A stretch of 64,000 nucleotides of DNA, taken from NCBI GenBank assembly GCA_014904985.1, contig MU129028.1, positions 1 to 64,000 on the forward strand, in the 5' to 3' direction. Position numbers and translations under genes: made by a program. The notes under the pieces were generated by a model that worked only from the letters and a program-made list of their open reading frames with translations, did not search any database and was not told the DNA's origin. The DNA is from Hydnum rufescens UP504 (taxonomy: Eukaryota > Basidiomycota > Agaricomycetes > Cantharellales > Hydnaceae). Of this stretch, positions 29,759 to 42,412 are shown piece after piece (positions within the stretch are counted from its first letter, which is position 1; every line of letters begins with the position of its first letter).

Positions 29759-31726
29759 TCAGCCCCCCATCCGATTATTTATACTTGGTGCGAACCCAAC
29801 GTGCCCCTTGTCAGTGTAATCAAATGTTGTGTACCCTGGGAAAAACAAGAAGCGCATCATCATAAGTGCTAAAACGAACCTCAACAGGAAGAAAGGGAAA
29901 CGAAAAGTCAAAGACGCACAAGACTTGATAAATTCATCTCCCAAAATGGCGAAATTAGACGGAAAGCCATCCCCAAGGGACAGTATCCCTCCTACGCAGT
30001 CGGGCGAGTTCGCATAGGTGTGGCCCAAATTGAAATCGGACGGGCTGATAGTATATGCATAACCGTCGATGACGAAACCTAGGTTCAATGCGGCTGAGCA
30101 TGGATATGTCCAGAATCCTTCATAGCCAACGCAGAGATCAAGAGCAGAACAGAACAGAACAGAACAGAACATCAGCGAGACAACTCCAGGGGTCCAAGGC
30201 ACAGCCAAATTTACCATCTCCATATTGATCGGCCGGTTTGGCTCCAGGAATAGAACGATAAAGAGCGCTGGCAATTGAATCTGGCACGTAGATCAAAGTT
30301 GTCCCTGTATCAATCGCCTGAACACATCGATATGTAAATGAGAACGAGACTGTCAGAGGGTGGGAAAATGAAGTAGCCCACAGCTATAATCTGCACTGGC
30401 AAAGTCGCATTGGCCATGATCTGAATCCCTGAGACTTCGATGGCCCAGTAAGACTAATACAGCACAATGTCATTTAGGAACAGGTCCACAGAAAGTGGCC
30501 CACTCTTACCCTCGAAACGAGGGGCACCCATTGCGTGGGCCCCATTGCTTTTGTCATATCCATACATCCCAAACACAACTAGGATAAAAATCCATTTTTT
30601 TAGTTCAAAATAAAATAATAAACCTGGACTATCAGTGACACACACCTCGGACCCAGACACTTGGTTTCTCGCCAAATGAACAGAGAACATTTCTGCCGAA
30701 AGTTTATCGCCTTTGACAAGATTCTCGAAGAAAGTGGGCTTTTGCGAGACAGCAACATTGCTGAATGCCATCCCTATCAAGCCACTGGTCGGCGATCCTG
30801 CCAGGGCGTCGTCTTGCGACGTGATGATCCCAAGATCTTGACGATCCACCGTCAGCCCACCCATGGCCACGCGGTCCTGAGCGAGATGACCCGATACGGA
30901 ACCTGTCCCCTGAACAGAGGGGTGATCCACCAAATTTGAGTACAAGTAAAAGCCAACCGAATTTGAGAGAAAAGACCAACGTAGAACACCGTGAAAGGTC
31001 TAGATGACCCGTGGAAAGTGGTGCTTTCAGAAGGAATGAACTCTTTCGTTTGACATGAATCACAACCCCCGGGAACCTTTGGAATCCATTTTATTTAGCA
31101 TCCCGTAAAAAAAAAAACATAAAGAACATCCATAAGGACGAGAATGGACACTCACCCATAGATCTGCACTGCCCGTGTCAATATCAATCGTCAGCGTTTG
31201 CGCCGGGGTCCCAAATTGCATTCTCGCGTAGTAGAGCACGTCGAGGGTTCCGGACATGTAGTCCGTGAGTTCCACAGTTGCTTGCTTTGCGAGATTTGGT
31301 GCGCCATCCAGTGGTACACTTTTTGGTGGGGGGATTGCATCCACGGGTTTGGCTCCGGCGCTTGCCAGTCGATCGGGGGATATCTGGACGCCATGGAGGA
31401 ATTTAGGTGCCTGTTGGTATTTGGATAGTACGCTGCGGATTTCTTTTTTCTATAGTTGGGTAAGAGTGGAGGTGGGGATTATATGGATGGGGTTTTTCCA
31501 GATGTATATGTTAGTGCATGGTGTTAGAACAAAAGTACTGAGCGGGAAGAGGACGTACGGCAAAATTGGAGTCGAAGATCTTGTTGGTAGCATCGAGGGT
31601 AGGGGAAGAAGTACGGTGTGCTCGACGATCCAGCGTAAAGACGTATGTACCTGGCGTTCCTGGTGCGGCAGAAGTATCAAGGATAAGAATGCTTAATATA
31701 CTGATCGTAGAGACCAGCTTGAGCAT
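29759..31726 (-). CDS. Secreted pepsin-like aspartic protease (family A1)
   Basis: ATG at 31726 begins a signal peptide (MLKLVSTISILSILILDTSA), then a propeptide and the mature enzyme. Both catalytic motifs are present: IDIDTGSADLW and AIDTGTTLIYVP. The flap reads RPFTVFY joined across an intron to GTGSVSGHL, keeping the flap Tyr. CDSCQTKEF and CLGCMDMTKA look like disulfide-bearing loops. The C-terminus (ILGDEFIK, YTTFDYTDKGHVGFAPS) is typical. About eight short introns occur; one holds an (AGAAC)5 microsatellite at 30146-30170. A secreted protein-degrading enzyme is likely. No break seen. Confidence 0.9.
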
Positions 31727-31956
31727 ATCCAGGGGAGAAGCGCGTGTGCATCCTCAATTATTCTTCGCTTTTATGTCGTTAGTTGAAACTGCAAGAGAGT
31801 TAGGCTAGGTGGTTGGTCAAAATCGTGTATTGGGTAAACGACCAAATAACGGCAAATAACGGCATCACAACTACAAGCACAGAAATTAGGAGAAAAAAGA
31901 CAAGGATTTTACACCGAGATTTACAGCACGGTCTGTCCCCCATGTCACAACGTTCA

Positions 31957-33591
31957 TTACCATCTGCGCGCCTCTGAAGAGTGCCCCAAGAATACAACCT
32001 TCCACCCCATCATAACCCTTGAGAGCTCATCGTGGTCCCGTACATACAGTATCGCCAGCTCTCGTCCCTCGAGAAGGGGCGCGTTCCATATCTTGCGAAG
32101 CACATACCTGAATCGGACAGGCGGCGTGAAGGGCCACGGGACACTCTGGCTCTCCGCGGCGTCTGCCACCTCGCAGGTATACACAGTCCAATGCGTGCTC
32201 ATGGCTGAGTCGACATGGACAGAAATATTAGAATATACTACAGCACGTTCTCTTCTTTCATGTGCAACGGAAGGTCGTACGAATGATATTGTTTGAATGT
32301 GTCGAGCGTTATTCGCTATCTGTTCGACGACCCGTCTTTCTGCAGCAGAGACGATCCTCGAGGGTGTGGCGTCGATCATCCAGGCGAGCCGTGAGCCCCC
32401 GCAGCGCAAAAAAATCCGTGGACGCGTATACAGAAGACGGAAGCGCGAGGCGTTTCAGACAGTTGAAATGTTCCATCGCTTCGATCAAGTCCTTCATGGA
32501 ATGGTAAGAGGCCGCTTGTGTACTAACACTGTATGTATGAAAGGTACTTACACCGGCATCAAGGGACTCCAGTGAAGAGCAAAAATATATGTCGTCCCCA
32601 AAGAACCTCGTCTGAAGGTCGAGAGTTTCTAATTCAGGCAATGCAGTGCCTAATGCCTTTATCAGCTCGGAATTGGAACCGCCCCCCACCGGAATGTCGT
32701 CATCGTCATCGCCGATCGGAGGGAAGATTTCAGAGGAAAGCACATGCACACGTAATGATTCGGGAGTATATTCGAGGTGGCGCAGTTTTGGAACGAATTT
32801 GAGAGATCGGACAAGCTCCGCATTAGTGAATGGGGGAAAACCACCAGATAAACACAGGCGCAGTGATTCCAGATTGGGCGACATGCGCAGAAGAGGACCG
32901 ATGCATTGAAAGCCATCGAGTTCGAGGGTCTTCAATCGGGATAAGGATGCCCGCGGCCACAGGCTCAGCGCATCGGCTAGCGCGCGTCCAATTGGGATCG
33001 CAAAACCGTGGGAGAGCGCGAATTTTCCCCACGCGGATCGTGCACCAGACAATTCGGCCACTCGTATTCGCAATGTTTCGAGGCCGGCGCAGTGGACAAG
33101 GATGTGCGCGAGACACGAATAAGGCGAAGGCTTGCTTCCTCTGTCTTCCATACCAGCAAATGCCCATTCCGCCCATGCATCCATGAATTCGACATCCATG
33201 AAAATGCTCACTTCACTGGGTGATGAGTATAATTAATCCAGACGATTACGGAAGTACCTCTACATGCACAAACGTACCGGACGAAACGCAACAGATAAGT
33301 TGGGACATTCGTGAACGCAAGCATTAGACGCTGCGACGATATGGGGACTCTACTGAACAAAATGGGCAAAGTAACTGCACGCATGATGGGGGAGACAACC
33401 GAGAAGGATGCCAAGTCAGTGGCCGCGACGACGTACCCGCCCTCGGCGTGGCGCAGAGGTATATTCCAAGCAATCTCGGCCAACAGCTCATGAGGCAATT
33501 CTTCGATTGGTGACAGGCTGACCCGTTTCTTCCTCCAAGCATCCATCCGCGCCTGGGCCACAGACATAGACATAGCTAGGGCGGAGAGCAT
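31957..33591 (-). CDS. F-box protein with LRR-like C-terminal region
   Basis: ATG at 33591. The F-box-like segment PIEELPHELLAEIAWNI lies at about residues 27-43, with DLASFSVVSPIMRAVTLPIL completing it. The C-terminal part has Leu-rich segments typical of fungal F-box proteins (LSRLKTLELDGFQ, SPNLESLRLCLSG, LPELETLDLQTRFF). An intron starts at GTACGT just before 33211 and another near 32,550. The frame breaks at the G run 32396-32400; one base fewer gives ALRGSRLAWMIDATPSRI and an open run to the stop. Probable SCF ubiquitin-ligase substrate adaptor; substrate unknown. Confidence 0.7.
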
Positions 33592-34202
33592 GAGTGATTC
33601 CTAGGGAAAGGGAAAACAGACCACCAGCGAAGTAGAAAAAACCGGTTGTTAAGGATCGAGACAGGGTGGGCGGATCGGCATGACATGAGCCGCGTCTACC
33701 ACTCCTGAAGGAGAGGACTGCACCGCCCAGCACATCGGCGCCAAGTGATCCGCACCCCGAACTGTTCGATTGAAATAACCCGATACGATATCTCTCTCAA
33801 CCGTCAAACAGGATGCGCGAGCTCCCTTGGAGGAGCTATTGGAGGCTTGATCCGCCAGATGGATTTTATTCTTCAAATTGAACGGATCCGACCCTTTATG
33901 TAGGGGTCGAAAACCGGTAAATTTGGGATGCCTTGGGCTCGTGAACGCGAACCTTACACTACCCAAAAAAAAAACCAAAAAAGAAAGACCCGTACCAGCG
34001 ACGTCGGACGAAGCGTCCTTCGGTCGTGTTTAGTCATTTGACCTCCACTATTCTACGTGGAAAATCTAGACCCAAAGAAGATACTGTAATACGCAGCCCA
34101 CATTGCGCCCCGCCCAGTCAAAAAAAATGTATAGAGATTATGTACACCGAAAGTCCAAAGGTACACAGGTCCACAGGAGATGTATCGATTCCCACTAGTT
34201 CC
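33592..34202. other. Intergenic, no gene seen
   Basis: Lies between the F-box gene start and the kinase stop, both on the minus strand, so it should hold the F-box promoter and the kinase terminator. A minus-strand open frame at 33,649-33,978 has no recognisable motif and is not called. Confidence 0.5.
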
Positions 34203-37200
34203 TCACTCTTCTTCCCCCTCATCCTCCTCCTGGATCGCATGTCTAAACGAAGGTCCACTCCGCCCACTGGGAAGCTGACGACGAGCTCTAGGGCCCGAAC
34301 TAGGTGGCCCGGAGTGAGGAGGTTCTGGGGATGGTGACTTTCCATGATCGGCAGCCAAGGAAATTAATGGTACCGTCGGGGACGATCGCAACGTTGAAGA
34401 CCGCCCGATTTCTGATGGTACACTCATGTTGCTCGGAGCGGTGACAGGTCTAGTGCGCTTCGCAGAACGTGGCCTAGTATTCCCGATCAAAGGGAGCTCC
34501 TTCCTGCTTGAAAGTGAGGGTGAGGGTGGCAGTCCGGAAGATGACTTGGTGTTCAGCCCGAAAGCTGGAACAGCAGGAAGCTGTCCAAGCCCGCCAACAA
34601 AGGCAGGGATATCGTCATCTTCATCCACCCAGTCAGAGTCATCGTTTGGATCCAATGATTGCCGCCCGGTGAAGACATCCCTTACAGTGGAAGAATCACC
34701 AGGATCTGACAGAGTCTCAATCTCGCCTGCCGCATGGCTTGTCCGAGACGACCACCCTGGTGGCTCCACACCCCAGGATTTCTTCCAACTTGAGCGTCCA
34801 ACCGTAGAGTGTCCTCGTGAACTTGGAGCACCAAACACGCTCCCTTGTTTATGTGCCACGAATACTGTCGTTGTATGAGCCTTCTTATCCAGGATTAAAG
34901 GTGAGGCTCGTCCGCCAAGTTCCGTATCAGAAACCACCTCACTGAATGAACCCGGGCGTGAGACAGAACGAGTAGAAGACGCGGCTGAGTTGCTACGCTG
35001 ATGGACAGTGTGGATTTGGCGAATTACTCGGCCAGAAGACCCAGAACCAACACGGCGATGATAGTGTTGCAATGGAGATGCCGTTCGGTGCCCATGGCCA
35101 GACCCCATCGAACTCTGTGAGGGGGAATTAGCACGACGGCTATGCCGGCCCATAGATGTGACTTTGAATGACCGAATCGAAGAGGGGCGTGAACCCATCT
35201 CACTGGTGGGGGTCCGACTTCCAAAGGAAAGACGACTAGCGTCACTTCGTTGTCGTGAAACGCTTGGCATGCTGTCTGAAGGATAGACGCTTACAAACTC
35301 TGCTGGCCGTTTCTGCTGAATGGAAGTGACCGAAGAACGCCTGGAATTGACGCTACTGGATCGATGCGATGATATTGATGCGCGCTTATCATGTCTTCGG
35401 CCACCGCCCTTCTTCCTTCCACTACGATATGTACCGGAACGAGAAGACAAAGGCGTGCTAGAAACCATGCCCACATGAAAGTACGGATTCATGGTGGTGA
35501 CTAGGGGCGATATCACAGGTTTAGTCTTCTTCTTCTTATCCTCCTGGAACCAAGTGCGGAAGGTGTGAAGGATGCTCGCTCGTTGACCACGTCCCTTCGA
35601 AGCTCCCGAACCTTCTGTCTCTGCGAAAGAGTGAGTGTGATCTGGGTCCGTATTCAAGGCGGAGAGTTGAGGACCATCATTCGGCTGAGAGGAAGGCCCT
35701 GCTTGCATGAATTTGAACGATGGACGCGACGGCAGGGGATGGACAGTCGTCGAAGACGGGGCAACCCACGGGGAGCCTGGCGTAAGAACTGACGCAATTC
35801 GAGGAGGCTCATCCGCATCGCGATCCTTGCCCTTCGATGGGGGCGACTTGGTAAGCTTGTTGCTTCCGGAGGCATGGCCGGTCGAATGAGACAGGCTCGG
35901 AGATGATAACGAACTGAATGAAGCGGAGGTGGAATCGGAGGGCCGACTAACGCTCATTTTACCGGGGTCCCCTCCATCATCTTTCTCCTTATCCCTATCC
36001 TTCTCTTTCACCTTTTCTTCAGATTTCTTACGGACGAGAGCACCTGCCGCTCGCTGAAGCATGCTAACTGAACCAGACCGAGGCTTGCCAGCCCTGCCTT
36101 TGTCTTTATCCTTGTCTTTAGAAGTAAGAGGGGAGGTTGGGGCAGACTTGGCGAAAGTATCGATGTCCTGACCGATCGACATGTGAATGCTGGATGAGGG
36201 TGTGATTGTTCGTGAAGGGGTATGGATTACGTCGTGAGAGATCGCTGTGGGGGTGGGAGGTACGAAACTAATCTGCGGAGGATGATTGGGAACATGATCA
36301 TCCTCTTGAAGGAGCAAGACCTTTGATGCAGTGGCCGGTGGTATCGAAGTGGGGATGGTTCTCTGGATGAAGGTGCTTCTAACGCGTCAAAGGAAGGCCT
36401 CAGACTTTCAGAGCTGGTGTCAAGCAGGCCGAGGGGCTCCGTGACAGTCGCACGCTTACTGGTGTCTCCCAGTGCTTCCAGCGTCTTCCGCCTTTCCTCC
36501 GCAATCCGCCTGGCCTCTGCGATTTCTCTCCGCTCGGCCTTGCGTTTGAGTAGCCACCAAATGGCGCCGGTAGAATCACATGCATCGGTCAGAACACTGT
36601 GCACGATTTGACCTGTGTCAAATCCTGAGCATGCTAAGGCTGTTCAACAGACCTCTTTCGAGCGGCGTGGAAAACATGATGGGAGCTGAAGCTGCGATGA
36701 GTCCTGCATAGTCCGGTATTCCGGGGGCTTCAATATTGGACAAAGGAGTCGGCTCCGTGGGTGAGGTTGGGGCGGATATGTTTGAAGTTACAGATCGTCG
36801 TTTGGTGCGAACCGGAGTACGAGCAGGATATGCAGACGGAGGGGCAGACGCTTTGCTCTTCATGGAGGCTGAACGCGACGGCGACCGGGGTATAGGGGAG
36901 TCTTCCTCTGGGACAGCAGCGAACGTAGAACTCTCGGGAGGTTTTGATGAGGCATCGCCGTCGCGAGCCTTTCCAAGTGTGGATTCACTCCAAGAACGAT
37001 GCATTAGAGTCTCTACAGTGGATAATGGCCTGTCATCCTGGAAGGGTGGGAGCGGAGAAGAATGCTTTTCGGGAGTGGTGGCCGTCGTCAAATCAGAAGA
37101 AGAGGCAATATCAGAACTCGCATAATTAGCCGTGTCGGTGTCCAGAGTTGAAGACGACGATTCGGAAGCCGCTGGTGTAATTGGAATGTACGCGTCGCTT

Positions 37201-38423
37201 GATGATGATAATTTTTTTGGATTTCCTTTCTCTGCTATCGGACCGACGCCCTCCGAATTTAACTCGGGAGGTGACTCGGAGAAATTAAGTTCAAAGGGAG
37301 GAGAATGCAATGGTTTCTCCTCGGTCTGGCTAAACCAGGTGTGCGCCAGAATTTGAGGGATTGAAAGACGGTCGATGGGGTTTTTTTGCAAAATAGCACG
37401 GATAAGATCTTGAAGGTCTAATGTAACAAGTCGGAGTCGGTAACTGCTAAACCCATCAATAACGCGGGGGGTTACTTACTAGTACTCAACCAATCTGGAA
37501 TCTCAAAATCGCCTGCTATGATTTTGGTTTTCATGACTTCTTCGTCATCATCATCATAAGGAAGCGTTCCAGTAACGAGTGCGTATAGAATAATCCCAAG
37601 CGACCATATGTCGACCTCTGCCAGAGTATCAGTGAGAAGGTATTAATACCACCAATGAAGCCTCCTACCTGGTCCAGAGTACTTCTGACCGATGAGCATC
37701 TCGGGGGCTGCATAGCCAGTGGTGCCACAGAAAGTTTCGAGTAATCGGCCGTTCTCGTATTCGCGGGTGAAGCCGAAGTCACCAATTTTCACGTTGCAGC
37801 GATCATCAAGCAACACATTCTCGAGCTTCAAGTCTCGATGAACGGCTTTGCTGGAATGTACGTAGTGGAGCGCCAGACAAAGTTGGCCGACAAGACGTCG
37901 GCTCTCTGACTCGCTCAGTCTCCCTTTCTCTACCAGGTAATCAAACAATTCGCCACCAGAGCACAGCTCGGTGACAAGCCATATAGAAGACTCGGTTGCG
38001 ATAACTTCGTACAGCTGAGTGACGTGGGGATGATGGAGCCGACGGTGGTGATGTATTTCCCGGGTTAGCTGTGCAGAGAACTCTTTGGGAATCTGCTTGA
38101 TAGCCACACGTGTGGATGTCAGTCGATGGGTACCCATTCTAACCTTCCCATAGGTGCCTAGTAAGGGGAATAAGCCCAAAATAATGCACATGCGTATCCA
38201 GGGTCGGTCCAACCTTCGCCAATGACCTTGCCAAGAGTATAATTACCGACCACCCGTATCTTCTGGGAAGCCAGTTCCTTGCCCAATTCCTGATATGCAT
38301 TTGCGAGCTACAGCATCAGTGTCAGTTGAACCGCAGACTATAGTGAAGGAGTAAGTTTAGGACCTGGGCACGGTGATTGACGGTTCCTGAGAGCGAAGGA
38401 GCGTGATGTGCTCGACCACGCAT
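34203..38423 (-). CDS. CAMKL-type serine/threonine protein kinase with long regulatory tail
   Basis: ATG at 38423 (MRGRAHHAPSLSG), then NYTLGKVIGE joined over an intron to GTYGKVRMGT (Gly-rich loop), VAIKQIPK (Lys), HRDLKLENVLL (catalytic loop), IGDFGFTREYE (DFG), GTTGYAAPEML (APE) and EVDIWSLGIILYALVTG. The kinase domain ends at IPQILAHTWF. The tail has a conserved CDSTGAIWWLLKRKAERRE block and a long Ser/Pro/Arg-rich part ending EEDEGEEE. The tail frame shifts at about 36625 (one extra base before FDTGQIVHSVL) and about 36377 (one base short before TFIQRTIPTS). A fungal KIN4/FRK1-like or related CAMKL kinase is likely; subfamily uncertain. The kinase domain itself is intact. Confidence 0.85.
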
Positions 38424-38664
38424 AGCGAGAAGACGGAGGCACGACGAAGCAGCGTAAACTAGGCAAAAGAGCGAGGATGATAAGATGCTAAGATGCTAGC
38501 AGAGAAGAAGAAGGGCGAAGAGATGTCGAAGAAACTAATAGAATGTACAAGGTGTTGGGAGGATGATGGCGATAACCAGACTGTCGGAATTCGCCGAAAA
38601 CGCGTCAATTTCTGTCAATCGGCTCCACAGCAATATAGTTACACTTCAACTACTCGCGTGGAAT

Positions 38665-39765
38665 ATGGTGCGTTGCAATGCTCGTGTGTGTTCCATTCCC
38701 AATGCATTTTCGTCACCCAGGCAGGAGGACGTGGACTCAGCGTGGAAGAGAAGCGCGCCAAGCTGCTCGAAATTTTTCGAGAGTCTGTACGTATGTTGGC
38801 TTCAGAAGGGATTTTCCTGAATTTATCGGTCTTGTAATTTGTAGAAAGATTTCTTCCAGCGTGTGTCCAATCCTGGCCTTCAGTATGATCTGACGACTTG
38901 TTTCCTTGCCTGTAGTCAAAGAATTAGAAAAACTTGGAGCCAAAAAGGGCGTCGGTACGTATGTTTCTTGTCATGTAGTTGGATTGTACTGTAACCTATT
39001 CTTTTTCTGTAGTCTCGCAAACGGTCAAAGAAATCCTTCAATCCCTGGTGGATGATAATTTGGTGCAATTTGATAAAATTGGTAGCGCCAACTGTACGTA
39101 CCCTTCTCCTTCTTTAGCCGCTAGCATATAATTGCACGGAGCCCAGTCTATTGGAGTTTCCCCAGTGCTCGTGGAAGCTTGGTGGGGATTGTTCCCGCGT
39201 CCTTTGTATTCGAAGTGCCCTGACGAGTTCATAGCTTACACATCAAATCGAAACGACTCATGAAGAACTATCGATTTTGGAAGCCCGGCAATCTGAACTC
39301 ATCTCGACGATTGAAATCAGCAAAAGCGAAAGAGAAGATAGCGTGGCCACCGTTTTAATTTCCCACTTGTTAATGAAAAGGGCTAATGCCGCCGCGCTTT
39401 TTAGTCGCATCGGAATGAGCTGCTCGCCACTTATTCTGCCCTCCAGGAGTCGCTCGCCGCGGCAAAAATGGAACTTGCACGGTATCAATCGAGTAACGCC
39501 GGTCAGTACGAAGAGAAACAGAGGGCCGTTATCCTCGCCAAAGAAGCCGCTGTCAGATGGAACGGTTTGTTCCCTCCTTTCAGAGGCCTTGGAAGCCCTC
39601 TGTATTCTTCCTGCACTGATCAAGTTTGATTTTAACTGTGCGAAACTTTCAGACAACATAGAGTTTGCTATCGCCCACTGCGTATCCACCTTCAACATGA
39701 CAACTGCTGATATTCGCAATGCCTTCGAAATTCCTGACACTCTTGAGGATCTGCCCGCTGATTGA
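38665..39765 (+). CDS. MND1: Meiotic nuclear division protein Mnd1
   Basis: Mnd1 pairs with Hop2 to promote Dmc1/Rad51 strand invasion in meiosis. The first exon is only the ATG (38665-38667), then a GTGCGT intron, then AGGRGLSVEEKRAKLLEIF. The winged-helix part continues with KELEKLGAKKGV, VSQTVKEILQSLVDDNLVQF and FYWSFPSARGSL. A coiled coil follows (LSILEARQSELISTIEISKS), and the end reads KEAAVRWN, then DNIEFAIAHCVSTFNM. Exons include 38721-38786, 38845-38860, 38916-38954, 39013-39093, 39147 on; all borders GT-AG. The divergent kinase start lies 242 bp upstream. The gene appears intact. Confidence 0.92.
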
Positions 39766-39819
39766 TAAAACCATATCTTTTGTGCTACTATCGTGCCTGG
39801 CTTTTGCTCTCCAGATCCC

Positions 39820-40200
39820 TAGATGCCTTCTGTTTACTCAATTCTGAGGTGTCTCGTCCCCTTTCGATCAAATTACAGCATCACGTTCTTCCTGATCTCA
39901 TTGTCCATACTATGCGCGGCCAGCCATTGTCCCTGAATTCATTTCTGCCTCCGCTCGGCACGAGAAGGATCTCAAAGCGATCGGACGCGCTGGGATGTCC
40001 CAACTTCGTTTCATCTCTGACAGACATGGTGCAACTTCGACTTGATCAACGCAGGCTCTAATCCGGACAACTCTTAGTTCCCCGCATGCTTGCTCGCTTG
40101 AAGCGTTCATTTCTCATCAGCACGCACAGTCCACCTCTTCGTTACTGGGTCTTTTGGAGATGGTTCAGAACAGCCGGAACCTAGGCATGTACATGTTTTA
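39820..40200 (+). other. Possible unrecognised exons downstream of MND1
   Basis: One frame reads PAIVPEFISASARHEKDL and AGMSQLRFISDRHGATS (about 39,920-40,040). Another reads SLEAFISHQHAQSTSSLLGL (about 40,095-40,160). Both look like real helical protein but I could not join them with a consistent intron. Possibly a small gene with an indel. Function not recognised. Confidence 0.3.
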
Positions 40201-40240
40201 TGGTGCATTGTCTCTTATTTAGATGCATATCACCACGAAA

Positions 40241-40897
40241 GATCATGGTTCGGGAGCGCCCACATCGGCACAAAGGCTCATACATCCCGCCAATAGTTAT
40301 TCGTGAACCCCGAATCTGATGAACACATCCATCCTTCGCGATTATGCAAAACATTAAAAATAGTCCAACATAACTGAAAATCTTGTCGTCGCCGGTCATT
40401 TCACTAGGCGTTGACAAATGCGAGGATACACCTATAGTGAAGCCCAAGTTGGAACCGTGCGTTCGATGCCGATAGATAGTCAACGTCACCATTATTATCT
40501 TCGGCGCCGTCCTTATGTGTCTAGCAACGCCCTTCGAGCACTTGAGAAGTCCGTTTCCCGCTCTAGGTGCTCATAACGAACTATCAAGCCCGACAATTTA
40601 GAGGGTGCGTTTAATAATACCCCCGTATTATATTATTCTTCTGGGGACGGTCTAGAAGAGATAGATCTTCGGAATGGTACATATATTACTATACCTTCTA
40701 GACAATAATTATCGTACTTGACAACTGACAGGTGAAAAACCGGGTATTGGGGGTAATCACAGCAGTGATGTAGGGCACTGATGTTCGGGGAAGCCTCCAA
40801 TCGATGCGCGGATATTATCCGGATCTTAAATTAGTTTATATGGAGAGTATCGTAAATGGAGCAATCCGAGCGGAAATATATGACGCTAAAGCGGTTA
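40241..40897. other. 3' flank of NCYWFA copy 2, no gene seen
   Basis: Contains sequence related to the 3' flanks of the other copies (CTTCTAGACAATAATTATCG here, CTTCTAGATAATCATTGCTCG at 43,500), so the duplication unit included several hundred bases past the gene. A minus-strand frame at 40,181-40,492 has no motif. Confidence 0.45.
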
Positions 40898-42258
40898 TCA
40901 CTTCGCTGAAAAACAAAGGGGCAAAGGGAAGAAACACTTGGTTAGCAAGTCGAGTCTGGCAATGCAGAGTGCGGTAGGGGGACCCACTGTTAGAGGACGT
41001 GCCTGCCGCGAGCTGTGCCCGCAGTTCCCGGACTTCCCTCTCGCGTTCCTCGTCCTTTGCCTGCAGCTCCCGGACCATTCTCTCATGTTCCTCGGCAAGA
41101 CGCGCCTGTTCGACCTTCACCCGACGTTCCACTTCGGCCTCTTGATGGAATTTGAGTTGGTCCAGGATACGCAGTTCGTATAACTCCGGATGGGCACAGG
41201 AATGTCAGAACACGCTTGGAACATGAAAAAAACAGGTGGATACATACGCAATCATTGTAATTCTGCATAAGTGTGGGTCGGTCTTCGTGATCCAGGGCCC
41301 CAAGAGGCACATTCAGACCTGCAACGGCCAAAGTTCCCGCTTGCTTGTCAAGTTTGAGATCGGAGTGGCGGAAAGACTCCCTCAGAATGCGGATCACCGC
41401 GTTTGCGTACCAGAAACAATTGTTTCCCCCTGGAGTGTAGACCGGGGCGGTCCGGTGTGTGGAGAGAGCAGCACAGGTGAGATGGATGACATTGGGAAGT
41501 TGTGCTGGACGATTGTTACTGGGGGAAGAGGTGGAAGGAGATTTTCCATCCGTATTGGGGCCAAATTCGAGGGAGCCACGGAGGACAAAGCCTTTGCGAG
41601 ATAGCCTCTTCTTCTCGTAGTGTTTTATGGCTTCGTCAAAGTTCTTACCATCGAGCTTCCGCCAGTAATCAATACTTGGCCTGGAAAACAAGGAATTCGA
41701 TAGGGATGAGGTTGATGCCAAAGGATGTTTGCGGTCTAAGGGGTCGATATGGTCATTGTCATCAGCCTTGCCATCGCCCTTCCCCTCAACAATGTCCTCG
41801 ACAACGTCCTCGACAACGTCCTCGCCATCCCCGGGGCCCTCGCTGGAGTCACTGCCTTCGTTGGGGTCGTCCGCGGACCCCGTGGGCTGGGCCAGACCGT
41901 TCTTGGGGTTGGCATTCCAGCGGACGCCGCCTGACTTGCTTAGCCTCTCCAGAAATTTGTGCTGTTCATCGCCTCCCGGTTGCCACGCTACCCGTTCAGT
42001 AGAAATATAGATGGTCCCGGAAGGAGACTGGAGTTCAGCTAGAAGCACTTCGTGCTGGACACCAGACGGGCCCTTGTAGAGTCGAATCTCGGAGAGCAGG
42101 TAAGCCTGAAGTTCGTCCCTGAGGTGAAATATACCGTCTCGCCAACGGTCCATGAGAATCCCGCCTTTCGCAGCTTTGAAAAATTTTCGTAAGTTCCTGG
42201 ATTGTACTTGTCCCGTGGGTATCCGGTTTGAAGAAGAAGATTGGGAGAAAGGAATCAT
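40898..42258 (-). CDS. NCYWFA-family protein, copy 2 (most diverged)
   Basis: ATG at 42258 (MIPFSQSSSSN). N-terminal region LQAYLLSEIRLYKGPSGVQH, then SGTIYISTERVAWQPGG and an acidic linker (DGEDVVEDVVEDIVEGKGD). Core: CAALSTHRTAPVYT, then GGNNCFWYANAVIRILRES, so His and Cys are conserved but the motif drifts (GG for GH, CFWYA for CYWFA). An intron starts at GTATGT near 41,250; a very basic/acidic coiled coil follows (ERRVKVEQARLAEEHERMV). The last intron ends before the terminal exon encoding Lys-stop at 40898-40905. No frameshift is needed, so this is the best-preserved copy. Function unknown. Confidence 0.75.
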
Positions 42259-42302
42259 GATAAGATGATGAAAGAAAGTGAAAATACGCCGAATGAGTGG
42301 GG

Positions 42303-42412
42303 GTTTTATTCGTCGAGGCACCGAGGCCCCTCTTGTCTGCTTTGCCATACAAGTGATGCAAGTCACTCAGCGGATCGATGCAAGTCACGGTTGAAAGTCG
42401 CCCAATATTGCA
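42303..42412 (-). promoter_or_regulatory. NCYWFA copy 2 promoter: TATA-like box and TGCAAGTC repeats
   Basis: AATAAAAC at 42303-42310 (minus strand) lies about 45 nt above the ATG. At 42355-42412 the plus strand reads GATGCAAGTCACT, GATGCAAGTCACGG and CCCAATATTGCACGG, aligned with the same blocks upstream of copies 3 and 4. Confidence 0.55.
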
